A stretch of DNA of 31,290 nucleotides. It comes from Amoeboaphelidium occidentale. Lineage: Eukaryota; Aphelidiomycota; Aphelidea. The position numbers and the translations under genes were made by a program. Of this stretch, positions 9,859-18,718 are shown one piece after another; the first letter of the stretch is position 1, and every line of letters begins with the position of its first letter. The stretch lies in contig JALGPX010000122.1 of NCBI GenBank assembly GCA_023515795.1, forward strand, positions 1 to 31,290. The letters run 5' to 3'. The notes under the pieces were generated by a model, which ran no database searches, was not told where the DNA came from, and saw only the letters and a program-made list of their open reading frames with translations.

Positions 9859-11916
9859 TCAAAAATTCTTGGATGGCATTTCCAGATCATTAGCCATGAG
9901 ATTGAATGGTTTGTATCGAACTGGTGAATTATTCTGTGACATGTAAAACCGTGTGCTTAATGATAATGGTGGGATCGAAGGATCAGAGTTGATTTTCGGT
10001 CTGGATATCTTCTTGTAGTCGAAAGCTTTTGGTTTTAAAATCCATGAATTAGTTTCCTCTGAGTATACAATGCGTGCCTCTAAATCTTCCTTAACTTCTG
10101 GTGGTATAAAATTATCGATCATCGACTCTTTCAAGGATAACTCTTTCGTAAGTTCGTGTATTGTGTCTTGTAACTCAAGACGTTCTTTGGCAAACTCTTC
10201 TGATATTCTCTTCTTCTCAGCCTTAATTTCATCGTACTTTTGGAATAGTTTCTTTAGCTTTTTAGTCTTTGCGTCGATTTCTTCCTGCAGCGACGCATAT
10301 TTTCCTTCAATTTGACTTTGAACGGCTTCTTTCTCTCCCAACTTGTTCTTAAGCATCTTTTCATTTTGTTTCTTACTCTCGATTTCCTTCTTTTGTGTTT
10401 CTAGAGTAGATTTTTTGAGATTGACTTGTTGACTTAAATCTTCTGCTTTACCTCCAACAACCTTTGATTCTATATCATTCAATTTTGAAAGTAGTTCTTC
10501 TCTCTGTCTTTTCTCCATCTCTATTTCTGTTTGCCTTGATGAGAGCTCTCTTGCAATTCCCTCTTTCTCAGAAGCGGCTTGTTCAAGTAACTTGCGCTGT
10601 TTTTCTATAGCTTCCTTTTCCGCACTGGATAAATCTCTGGATATGTTTACATTAGATTCAGGAGTTGTTTTAACCATCACTGTATTAGACTTATTAACGG
10701 TGCTTGCTCGTTTTTGAGCGAGTATCGCTTTAAGCCTTTCGATTTCTTCCTGATATCCTTTCAATAATGCATCTTTAGGGTCTTGATTAATCTTTGGTTT
10801 GTTCTTTATATTCTTTGTTCTACTGGCATACCTCAAAGTACTTACTGTTTCATCATAATTGTAACCAGCAGGACTAATGGTTGCAATCATTGCAGTTTTC
10901 GCGTTACCGCCCAAAGAATCTTGCAGTAATTTAGTAAGTTTACTATCTCTGTATGGTATGTGACTTGATTTTCCATCAGCCAATGCAGATATACAATTTC
11001 CCAACGCGGACAATGACAGATTAATTTTTGCAGCTTCTTTGAGCCTCTCCCCTGAAGCACCGCTTTTTGAAGACCTCTCACTTCCCGCTAGATCCACCAT
11101 ACACAGTTTTCCAGCAATGATATGAGACTTCTCATCTGATTCAGAATTAACTTCACACGATTCAATGTTAATTGTGAATATTGAATGAGAACGAGAAGAT
11201 TGCTCGTTCATTAGCGTTGCGCCGACAGATCTGTTCCTATTACCGGCCTCGAATAATTTCATCATCTCTTCTTCATTTTTAACCTGATTGAGAGACAAAT
11301 CTTTAACATAGAAACCAGCGTCAGGCTTTTCCTTGACCTCTAAACGTTCCTTTTGTTTCTCGACAGGAGCCAATAAATCACGAACTTCTTCATTGTAAAT
11401 TTCATAGTATGAGACATGCGTCAGATACTTTCTGTTACTCATGGAGCGTATATGCTGAAATATCTTTGAGAACGAACGAGGAATCACACCTTGCAACTCT
11501 TGATCCGACGGGACACCTTGCATTGCTACGAATCGTTAGATCATTCTTAGATATCTAATAAGAGTGTTACTATGTGTCTTTCCAGACGAGGTTTGACCAT
11601 AAACGAAGAGAGTACAGTTGAAACCTTTAAGAACTTCATCAACGATCGGCAATGCAGCAAGATCAAATACAGATTTCTACATCGAAGCATTAATTATCGG
11701 TCCAAAGTAACATCTTTAACATACTTGAGTAGAAGAAGGGTCAAATACTCCGTCATAAGTGAACTGTTTCGTATCATCTTTCTTGTCAGGATTTGAGACA
11801 GATATTGCAGCAGTAGAAGGGAATGTAACACAATTAACGGTACCCTTCTTGATCTCGCTATCATTCATAGGTCTGCTTCGTACAAATACTTTGACCCTTT
11901 CCACAGATTCTTCCAT
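9859..11916 (-). CDS. Kinesin-2 motor (KIF3/FLA10 type) of intraflagellar transport
   Basis: This is a plus-end microtubule motor of the heterotrimeric kinesin-2 class, which drives anterograde intraflagellar transport. Three exons, complement(9859..11525, 11571..11676, 11725..11916), encode 654 aa; the introns are 45 and 48 nt. The motor head spans about 1-345: VKVFVRSRP, P-loop GQTSSGKT (91-98), switch I NEQSSRSHSIF, switch II VDLAGSE, and HIPYRDSKLTKLLQDSLGGN. Kinesin-2 hallmarks are LEVKEKPDAGFYVKDLS, GNRNRSVGATLMNEQSSRSH and the neck KNIKNKPKINQDPKDALL. A coiled-coil stalk follows, then the kinesin-2 tail motif DNFIPPEV...WILKPKAF. The P-loop has Ser-Ser where kinesin-2 usually has Gly-Thr or Gly-Ser. 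ORC1 starts divergently 118 bases away. Confidence 0.96.
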
Positions 11917-12034
11917 CTTCAAGAATTATGATTATATTTAGAACATAGAACTTTAACCCTCACAAGAATTTGTCCAAACACAACTTGTTTCAACTGCGAT
12001 AACAGCAACTTCTTCCGTAACATCACCGTATCAT
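11917..12034. promoter_or_regulatory. Short divergent promoter between kinesin-2 and ORC1
   Basis: Only 118 bases separate the start codons of the minus-strand kinesin-2 gene and the plus-strand ORC1 gene, so this interval must hold both promoters and 5' leaders. It is AT-rich and shows no clear TATA box or repeated operator. The call rests on gene arrangement alone. Confidence 0.5.
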
Positions 12035-13537
12035 ATGCCCAGAACAAAGCGGGCAGCAAGAAAGAGTCTCAGCACAAAGGAGGAATCAATTGACACTGAA
12101 AATGTAAAACCGACGAACAAGGTCTCAAATGCAAGAGCGAAAAGGAAGGCAGTCGACAGCGATGACACCCACAGCGTAATAGAAAATCCTGTTAAACGAA
12201 ACCCTAAAATGATTCTGAATGATTTAACGGAACTTCTGGAGAAAGGCAGACAGAACCTTCATGTTTCAGCTGTTCCGGATAAATTATCAGAAAGAGAAGT
12301 CGAATTTGAGAAGATCCGTGCTCTGGTTGAGGATGCTTTGGTAAAGAAGAAGGGCAGTTCGATTTACATCAGCGGTGTCCCTGGAACAGGAAAGACAGAA
12401 ACAGTTCGGAGGGTTTTGAAGGATTTGGAAGCTGTTTCAGGTTTGTTGTATTTCGTCTGGTTAATTTGTTTCAATAGTCGCAACACGTGATCAAGACGGT
12501 AGCAGCGATGAGGATGATATCGAAGAGTTCAAGTATTTGGAGATCAATGGGATGCGACTAACTGATCCTCAGTATGCATATTCTTTGGTTTGGAAGCTCA
12601 TAACACCAAAAGCAGGAAATGTTGCTCCGTTACAGGCTCAGACTCTACTTGAGAAGTATTTTTCAAGTCAGAAGAGTAACAAGAAGAAAAATAGTAAGAA
12701 GATGTACGTCGTAGTTTTGGATGAATTGGATTTAATGATACACCAGAGACAAACGGTGGTTTACAACTTTCTTAATTGGCCAACGAAAAGCAATTCAAAC
12801 TTGATTGTAGTTTCAATTGCAAATACAATGGACTTACCTGAGAGACAATTATCAAACAAAATTACATCTCGTGCAGGTAAATTTCGCTATTTGTTTCATT
12901 GACTTTGAAGGTTTGAATCGAATTAATTTCGCTCCATATACTTGGCAACAATTGAATGCTATTTTAAAGGATCGTGTTGGCAATTTGAATATTTTTGAAG
13001 ATGTAGCACTGGAAATGTGTGCCAGAAAAGTCGGTGCACTGTCTGGTGATGCTCGAAGAACACTTGATATTGCCCGAAGATCTATTGAATTGTCGATGGA
13101 AAAGTCGACTGAAAAGAAAGGTAATTTTGCTATAATCATTCTTTAATCTTTAAGTTGCTATCGACTCTGTTACGACTGCTTTGAATGAGATGTTTGTTTC
13201 AGCTTCGATCAAGATGATATCCTCATTCTCTTTCCATCAGAAAATATTCTTGTATTCTGTAGTGTCTGTATTCAAATCGACTGGACTATTTGAAACAACC
13301 TTCAATGAAGTTTCTCAAAGGCATTTTCATTTATGCACAAGCAGGCACATTAACCCTCCTTCATTTTCTATACTTGGGTCCATTTGCGTTAGCATGGCTT
13401 CTTCTTCGATTCTAATTGCAGAGGGAGGACTTCGCGCAGATATGTATCAAAAGATTAGACTGAATGTATCTACAGATGACATTATGATCGCTTTGAAATT
13501 GGATGAGCGCATTAACAACCTATTTAATTTGGCATAA
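12035..13537 (+). CDS. ORC1: Origin recognition complex subunit 1
   Basis: ORC1 is the AAA+ subunit of the origin recognition complex that loads MCM helicase with CDC6. Four exons, join(12035..12440, 12478..12876, 12911..13120, 13155..13537), with introns of 37, 34 and 34 nt, encode 465 aa. A short basic N-terminus (MPRTKRAARKSL...) precedes the AAA+ domain: Walker A GVPGTGKT (114-121), an acidic loop with YLEINGMRL, Walker B LDELD (216-220), then sensor-type SRAG|LNRINFAPYT and GALSGDARRTLDIARR. The C-terminal winged helix ends with YQKIRLNVSTDDI. The fourth exon is needed for this domain. Length is about half that of human ORC1 (861 aa): the N-terminal BAH domain and most of the disordered linker are missing. 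Confidence 0.95.
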
Positions 13538-13604
13538 TTTTAAACAACAAGAGTTCGCGAATCGAACTTCGAAACTGTTTTGACCATTTTTACGACATTC
13601 CAAA

Positions 13605-14849
13605 ATGGAAACGATCAAAATAAAAACACATGACGGTTTCACTTCTAAGAGGCCTTCTTCAATGGCAAACCAGGTGGCCCTTGCAATTACGAAACAGGTC
13701 GTGAATGTATTTGGTTGTGTGAGAGGGGACAAGATGTCACAAACATTCGTTTGGCAGACGAGAGCTTTTGGGCTAGAGAACGTGCCTCCTTCCGTTAAGG
13801 CCAATTTGAAGAAAGAAATGAAGCACATTCGCAAGGACAAGAAGAATCGTTTAATGGACCGACACGCTGAGCAGTATCGTTATGTCCCACCTAAAGATTT
13901 ACCCGAAATGGCACCGATTGATTCTGGTTGGGATGTACCTGAAGCTCCGTCTAATGCACCAATAGCATCAACAGCTGCAGATATCCATCCACCACCCGCA
14001 GAAGCACCTGCCCCAAGTGATTTTCCGACGCTCGCATCAAACATCGAAGGTGATAAATCGAAAGCTGCATCAGACAAGCAAAAGAAGGCTAAGAAGGGCA
14101 AAAGTGGATTTATCAGAAAGAATAAGCAGGCATCAAAGACAGATGAGACTCCTGAGATCGATGTTTTACGTGAAGCCGCCGCTGATAATACGAACACTGA
14201 AACGTCGGGAAGCACGCCAAATAGTTATGAGATATTGAAGAAGGATCTGACTTGCAAGTTTACTGTTGTACTTAGAAGAGCGCAATTGGTTAAGACGTCT
14301 CCTGAAATGGCATCGCCTGGAGGTGGTCGTGGTGATTTGCAGAATAAGGCCTTGATCATAACGATACAAGAGTTGCGGGATCACTCTTTTGCAGAGGAAA
14401 TCTTGGGCTTATTCAAAACAGTCGGTGAAAAGTTGTTTTACTTCTTGGATTCTTTACCTGTTGTTATCACGGCTGAAAGTTCGAGTACTTTGTTGCAATC
14501 TGTAAACAGCAAACCTGTTCTACAAAAATACTCGTACCTGTTTACAGAAGATTTGTTAGGACCTTCAGCGACATTGTATTCTGCTTTAGGTCCTAAGCCT
14601 ACTAATTCCTGGACTTATGTCGACCTTGATGGTTCATGTCCTGCATTCTATTTGGCGTCAAACTTAAACAGCTTACTAGGCAGTTCAGAAATGGAACTTT
14701 TAGAGTTATCAGAAGAAGCAGGATCCATATACAGAAATTTCTATTCGCCAATGATGGAATCTGTGGGCGATGGAAACACGAGCCCTTATGAGAGCGAAGA
14801 TGAAGGATTAAAGATGGCTTTAAAGTCAAGAGAATCACAAAAATTCTGA
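13605..14849 (+). CDS. Unrecognised conserved-looking protein, 414 aa
   Basis: One uninterrupted frame of 414 codons begins at an ATG 67 bases after ORC1 and ends 133 bases before MBF1, all on the same strand. Codon use matches the neighbours. The N-terminal 100 residues are basic (SVKANLKKEMKHIRKDKKN, RHAEQYRYVPPKDLP). A Pro/Ala-rich low-complexity segment follows (about 110-145, ending in a DFPTLA motif), then a lysine-rich stretch (about 150-180, KQKKAKKGKSGFIRKNKQ). A folded-looking C-terminal half (about 210-380) contains KFTVVLRRAQLVKTSPEM, LFTEDLLGPSATLYSALG and SWTYVDLDGSCPAFYLAS. No signal peptide, membrane segment or catalytic motif is visible. Function unknown. Confidence 0.75.
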   Translation: METIKIKTHDGFTSKRPSSMANQVALAITKQVVNVFGCVRGDKMSQTFVWQTRAFGLENVPPSVKANLKKEMKHIRKDKKNRLMDRHAEQYRYVPPKDLPEMAPIDSGWDVPEAPSNAPIASTAADIHPPPAEAPAPSDFPTLASNIEGDKSKAASDKQKKAKKGKSGFIRKNKQASKTDETPEIDVLREAAADNTNTETSGSTPNSYEILKKDLTCKFTVVLRRAQLVKTSPEMASPGGGRGDLQNKALIITIQELRDHSFAEEILGLFKTVGEKLFYFLDSLPVVITAESSSTLLQSVNSKPVLQKYSYLFTEDLLGPSATLYSALGPKPTNSWTYVDLDGSCPAFYLASNLNSLLGSSEMELLELSEEAGSIYRNFYSPMMESVGDGNTSPYESEDEGLKMALKSRESQKF

Positions 14850-14982
14850 GCCATCCTATGATATATCTATGATGAATTGTCTAAATAAATATCCTCCGTT
14901 TATGAAGTTGCTAATAGGGCTGAAACCAAACGATGTTCCACAGTGATCCAGAATTTCTTTCATCACCGAAACCACAATTCAA

Positions 14983-15432
14983 ATGCAATCCAACACCGAC
15001 TGGGATTCTGTTACCGTAATTAGAAAGAAAGCACCTTCAGCAAAAGAAGGAAAATCCGAAGCAGCAGTCAATGCAGCCCGTCGTACAGGAGCAGCTGTTA
15101 TAACAGAAAAGAAGGCCACAGTCGCTGGCAATGCAAAGCCCGTAACCGACCTCAACACGGCGAAACTGGACAGGGAAACAGAGGAACTTTCGCATAAGCA
15201 CGTTTCTCCGGATGTCGGAAGGGCTATTCAACAAGCAAGACAGAAACTCGGAATGACCCAAAAGGACTTGGGAGTCAAAATTAATGAGAAACCACAAATT
15301 GTTCAGGAATACGAGAGCTCGAAAGCTATTCCTAATCAACAGGTTCTCGGTAAATTAGAAAGGGCTTTGGGTGTCAAACTACGGGGTAAAGATATCGGAC
15401 AGCCTCTGGGCCCAAAAAAGGGTAGCAAATAG
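14983..15432 (+). CDS. MBF1: Multiprotein bridging factor 1 (EDF1/MBF1)
   Basis: MBF1 is a small, highly conserved coactivator and ribosome-collision factor found in archaea and eukaryotes. The 149-aa protein has the usual layout. The N-terminal MBF1 domain begins with DWDSVTVIRKKAPSAKE and continues through NAARRTGA and KLDRETEELSHKHVSPDVG. The C-terminal Cro/C1-type helix-turn-helix (about 85-140) contains IQQARQKLGMTQKDLGVKIN, KPQIVQEYESSKAIPNQQVL and LERALGVKLRG. The tail is basic (LGPKKGSK). The ATG at 14983 gives exactly the expected N-terminus. No introns. It faces the mitochondrial carrier gene tail to tail, with only 18 bases between stops. Confidence 0.97.
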   Translation: MQSNTDWDSVTVIRKKAPSAKEGKSEAAVNAARRTGAAVITEKKATVAGNAKPVTDLNTAKLDRETEELSHKHVSPDVGRAIQQARQKLGMTQKDLGVKINEKPQIVQEYESSKAIPNQQVLGKLERALGVKLRGKDIGQPLGPKKGSK

Positions 15433-15450
15433 AACGCTTCTGAGTAAAAT

Positions 15451-16341
15451 CTATTTTAATTCTTCATAGACCATCATTGTAATCGCTGTGCCTCCTGCCA
15501 TCCATAAGGCTCGGGGTTTTACTCCTGAGAACAAAGCAGATACGCCTTCTTGACGTATGATCGTTACGAACGCGTCTGATATTCCGTTGTAACGGAAATG
15601 TGTTTTAGTCTGCTGCACTTGTAACCGAGTCTTTACAACATCCAAAGGGCATGTTACAACAGCACTAAAAGTTCCCGCTAATGCAGCACCTGTGAGATTT
15701 AAGTAGAACGGAAGCTTTTCTTTGGATGTATCATAGATACATGTCATTCTGTGCTTATAGTATTCATACAATGCAAAGTAAATAGAAACATATGGACCAT
15801 AAGTTAATAAAGCAGCACCGAATCCCTGGTACAAACCAAAGAAACCATCTGTTTTAAGTATTCTTCTCAGTTCCTTGTAAGAATTTGAACCAACAACTGA
15901 AGTATGTGACTGAACAGAAGATGATTGCAGTCGTTGTTTGATCACTTCCATCGGAGTCCAGACCAGAGAGCCACAAACATCAGCAAAGAATCCACAACCC
16001 AAATGTGTTAATGTGTTCTTCCATGAGTAAGTTTTGCTGCCACCATCACTACTATCAGCAGCATTACCATCAAAATATCTCTTTGATACTTCATAACCGT
16101 AAAAATACAACGCGTGCCCAGGTATAGAGCCAACAGCTACTGCACCAAATCCACGATATAATCGTAGCAAGCCATTCTGTTTGATGATATCAACTAATCC
16201 AGTTTTGATATTTGAAGCAGAAGCAATTGCAGCAGGCGATCGTGTTGAAGTCTGCTGTATGGTTCTAATTGTGTCAATTGGATGCACCACCGCATCATAA
16301 ACTAAACCAGCCACTGCTCCAGCCAACAGAACGGAAGACAT
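15451..16341 (-). CDS. Mitochondrial carrier family (SLC25) protein
   Basis: An inner-membrane solute carrier of 296 aa made of three repeats of about 100 residues. The signature P-x-(D/E)-x-x-(K/R) occurs three times: HPIDTIR near residue 21, TPMEVIK near 130 and CPLDVVK near 228. Paired motifs are present (RLYRGFGAVAVGSIPGHALYF, GLYQGFGAALLTYGPYVSIYF, ALFSGVKPRALWMAGGTAI). The substrate cannot be read from the motifs. The 5' end is duplicated across the assembly gap: the first 90 coding bases occur again at 16392-16481, with Tyr versus Ser at residue 15 (TAT versus TCT). The start at 16341 corresponds to 16481 in the second copy. Confidence 0.93.
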   Translation of the reverse strand: MSSVLLAGAVAGLVYDAVVHPIDTIRTIQQTSTRSPAAIASASNIKTGLVDIIKQNGLLRLYRGFGAVAVGSIPGHALYFYGYEVSKRYFDGNAADSSDGGSKTYSWKNTLTHLGCGFFADVCGSLVWTPMEVIKQRLQSSSVQSHTSVVGSNSYKELRRILKTDGFFGLYQGFGAALLTYGPYVSIYFALYEYYKHRMTCIYDTSKEKLPFYLNLTGAALAGTFSAVVTCPLDVVKTRLQVQQTKTHFRYNGISDAFVTIIRQEGVSALFSGVKPRALWMAGGTAITMMVYEELK

Positions 16342-16377
16342 ATTTTCTTATTACAGATATTTCACTGATCAGAAATG
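16252..16377. repeat. Left copy of a 126-bp duplication flanking the gap
   Basis: These 126 bases (the carrier 5' end plus the start of the divergent spacer) recur at 16392-16517 with a single mismatch (T at 16298, G at 16438). Both copies are in the same orientation and abut the run of Ns. This looks like two contigs that overlap but were not merged, or two alleles, rather than a biological tandem repeat. Confidence 0.95.
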
Positions 16378-16391
16378 NNNNNNNNNNNNNN
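16378..16391. other. Assembly gap (14 Ns)
   Basis: Fourteen unknown bases. The flanking 126-bp near-identical copies imply negative true gap length: removing about 140 bases would restore the chromosome. Confidence 0.98.
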
Positions 16392-16517
16392 CTGCTGTAT
16401 GGTTCTAATTGTGTCAATTGGATGCACCACCGCATCAGAAACTAAACCAGCCACTGCTCCAGCCAACAGAACGGAAGACATATTTTCTTATTACAGATAT
16501 TTCACTGATCAGAAATG
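16392..16517. repeat. Right copy of the gap-flanking duplication
   Basis: This second copy of 16252-16377 runs directly into the RabGGTase alpha start at 16515. In this copy the carrier ATG lies at 16479-16481, so the true divergent spacer between the two genes is only 33 bases (16482-16514). Confidence 0.95.
16482..16514. promoter_or_regulatory. 33-bp divergent spacer between carrier and RabGGTase alpha
   Basis: Once the gap duplication is collapsed, only these 33 bases separate the start codons of two divergent genes. They include a TTTCTTATTACAG that would also fit a 3' splice site, so a non-coding first exon for the RabGGTase gene, reaching into the carrier gene, is possible. No TATA box is evident. 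Confidence 0.4.
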
Positions 16518-18651
16518 CAGCACGGAAGAAAATTAGAACGTCTGTCAGAGGAATTAAAAGAAGCCCAACGCCTAAAGGAAAAGCATCTCATCAAAATTTA
16601 CTTGGAGAATGTGGAAAGAATGGAAAAGTTCCGTAAAGAGAAAGTTTTAAATTCAAAAGATGCGTTGGTAGCAACGGAGAATGTCGTGCGATCGAATCCA
16701 GAGCATTATTCATGCTGGAATTATAGGAGACGTGTAATGCTTGAATTAATCAAAGCAGAATCAGAGACTGAAGACAAAAGCAGCGATTTACTTATAAAAG
16801 ATTTACTATTAACCGGCGAGTTGGTAAAGATGAACCCGAAATCGTATTGGCTGTTTAATCACAGGCGTTGGTTGCTGCAGAATTTACCTGTGGAGTTTAC
16901 GCAGAAGGAATTATATCTTTGTGATAAGATGCTGGAGAGAGACAGTCGAAACTTTCATTGTTGGGACCACAGACGGTGGTTAATGTTGCGGTTTCCTTCC
17001 TCTGGTGCTGAGGCTGATAAGAAGGAATTTAAGTTCACTTATGCCAAAATTTGCGATAATTTTTCCAATTATTCTGCTTGGCATTACAGGCAGAGTTTAA
17101 TGATGAGAATGGGGAAATTGGATGATGAAACTCTGAAACGCGAGCTTGAAATAATCAAAGCAGCGATATTCACTGAACCGAATGATCAGAGTGTTTGGTT
17201 GCATTTTGAATGGATTGTCCTTCGCATGCTATTTGAGAAGTTGGTAATTGCGAAATGTTTCAAGTTGAATGAGCATCAGTTACGAGTAGTTCTGTGGTTT
17301 CCTAGACCAGTGATTTTTAGTGATGCTGTGTCTGAAAGTGTGTGGTATAACGATACAGCATCATGCAATCCACGTTATTCTCGTTTATGGTCTTGTGTAT
17401 TGGATACCAAGAAGCTATCTCAGGCAAGCAATTATTCAGTACCAGCAGGAACTTTTGTGACTTTGGATAATTATTCTGTCAAAGCTATAGAGATTCCGCT
17501 AACAGAAGAATCAATGCCTCCAAGAGAAGACTTATCTCTATTGTCTGAGTTACTTGAAGATTTAAATGATCTATTGGAATTAGACGAAGATTCAAAGTAT
17601 TGTAGAATATTTATGGCAAAGTTCGAAACATGGTTGGGACGTTTTGATAAATCTGCTGTGTTGTATGAAGAGCTGGTTAAGTTAGACAGTTATAGAAAGA
17701 ATGGTTATATGAAGCAGGGTAAGCCTTACTTGGGGCGCTTCTTATTTTGTAGTAAACATGTTGAAACTGGCATGTTCTCCAATTGAGAACGGATGTCTAG
17801 ACTTATCCGGAAAAGATTTTAATTTGGCATCAGCCTCTTTAATTTCTTCATTTAAACACAGGAATTTTACTCGTGCGGTCTTGAAAGATTGCAACATTAA
17901 GGATCTTACTCCATTTCAATTCTTTGGCGAGCTTGAATCTTTGGTCCTTGATGACAATAAGATTGAGTCGTTGAATGGCTTCAAATTGCTCTCTGGTATA
18001 AAGAGTCTTTCTTTGAAAAGAAATAACATCTCGACGGTGGATAACCTTTCTGAGTTATGTTTTGCGGATTCAAACTTGGAAGAACTGAATCTGTCTGGGA
18101 ATCCTGTTTGTAAAAAGAAGGATGAACTCACCAAGTTTTGCAATGATGTAATTCCTAATACACGAGTGATATTGAACGAAGAAGACAAAGGTATCATAAT
18201 CCCACGAAAAAGCTCGTTAGAACAAAGATTCATGTCAATCGCATTGAAATTATCAATGAATTGTGATAAAACGACTGCAGCCTTCAATGTTGGATGTGTA
18301 CTAGTAGATATCAAAGGTAATGAATTCATATCAATGGGATACTCACGAGAGTTTCCAGGAAATACCCACGCTGAAGAATGCGCCATAATGAAACTACCAG
18401 AAGATTACAACGGCGTATTTGATATATACACGACAATGATACCATGCTCTAAAAGACTATCCGGGAAGAAATCATGCTCGCAAATCATTATTGAAAACAG
18501 GAAAAGAATTAGAAACGTTTACTATGCATATCATGAACCTGAAAACTTTGTTGCAGGCAATAATGGACAAGATCTTAAAGATGTTCTAAAGCTGATAAAA
18601 CTGAATGGATTTGAAGCTGAAATTCTAAAACTAAATCCACATTCCGTTTAA
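16515..18651 (+). CDS. RABGGTA: Rab geranylgeranyltransferase alpha subunit fused to a Rib2-type deaminase
   Basis: Two exons, join(16515..17718, 17753..18651), with a 34-nt intron, encode 700 aa. The start MQHGRKLERLSEELKEAQRL matches the family's MHGR/K start. PPTA repeats fill about 60-245 (NPEHYSCWNYRRR, NPKSYWLFNHRRW, DSRNFHCWDHRRW, FSNYSAWHYRQ, NDQSVWLHFEW). Next comes the Ig-like insert of animal-type RabGGTase alpha (about 255-330, VVLWFPRPVIFSDAV...), then the spliced LRR domain (about 410-545: ESLVLDDNKIESLNGF, IKSLSLKRNNIS, LEELNLSGNPVC). RabGGTase, with its beta subunit and REP, doubly prenylates Rab GTPases. The protein does not stop after the LRRs: it continues in frame into a deaminase domain described separately. 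Joining the exons restores phase (CAG G + TA AAC). Confidence 0.92.
18215..18651 (+). other. RIB2: Riboflavin-pathway (DRAP/Rib2-type) deaminase domain, C-terminal part of the fusion
   Basis: Residues about 556-700 of the fusion form a cytidine-deaminase-fold domain. Zinc ligands and catalytic Glu are in THAEECA (His607, Glu609) and PCSKRLSGKKSC (Cys633, Cys643). The NVGCVLVD...SMGYSREFPGNTHAEE layout and the long PC-x(9)-C spacing with R-x-SG match the fungal Rib2 deaminase, which deaminates a pyrimidine intermediate of riboflavin synthesis. The pseudouridine-synthase half found in yeast Rib2 is absent. An internal ATG at 18232 could begin a separate protein, but no stop separates it from the LRR domain. 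A possible 30-nt intron (18191-18220) keeps the frame either way. Confidence 0.78.
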
Positions 18652-18718
18652 GTTTCCGGATTCTCCGAAGAAGGAATAGACAATTGCCGATTTTCTTCAA
18701 ACAAGGCCAAATTTTGAA

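Noticed and set aside
9840..9890. Longer XRCC3-like start at 9890
   Set aside because: It would overlap the conserved C-terminal coding end of kinesin-2, and the added residues resemble no RAD51 paralogue sequence.
16252..16517. Genuine tandem duplication of the carrier 5' end
   Set aside because: The copies abut a 14-N gap on both sides and differ by one base, which fits an unmerged contig overlap better.
18191..18220. Possible 30-nt intron between the LRR and deaminase domains
   Set aside because: It is shorter than every other intron here and keeps the frame, so it neither supports nor breaks the fusion; not included in the gene model.
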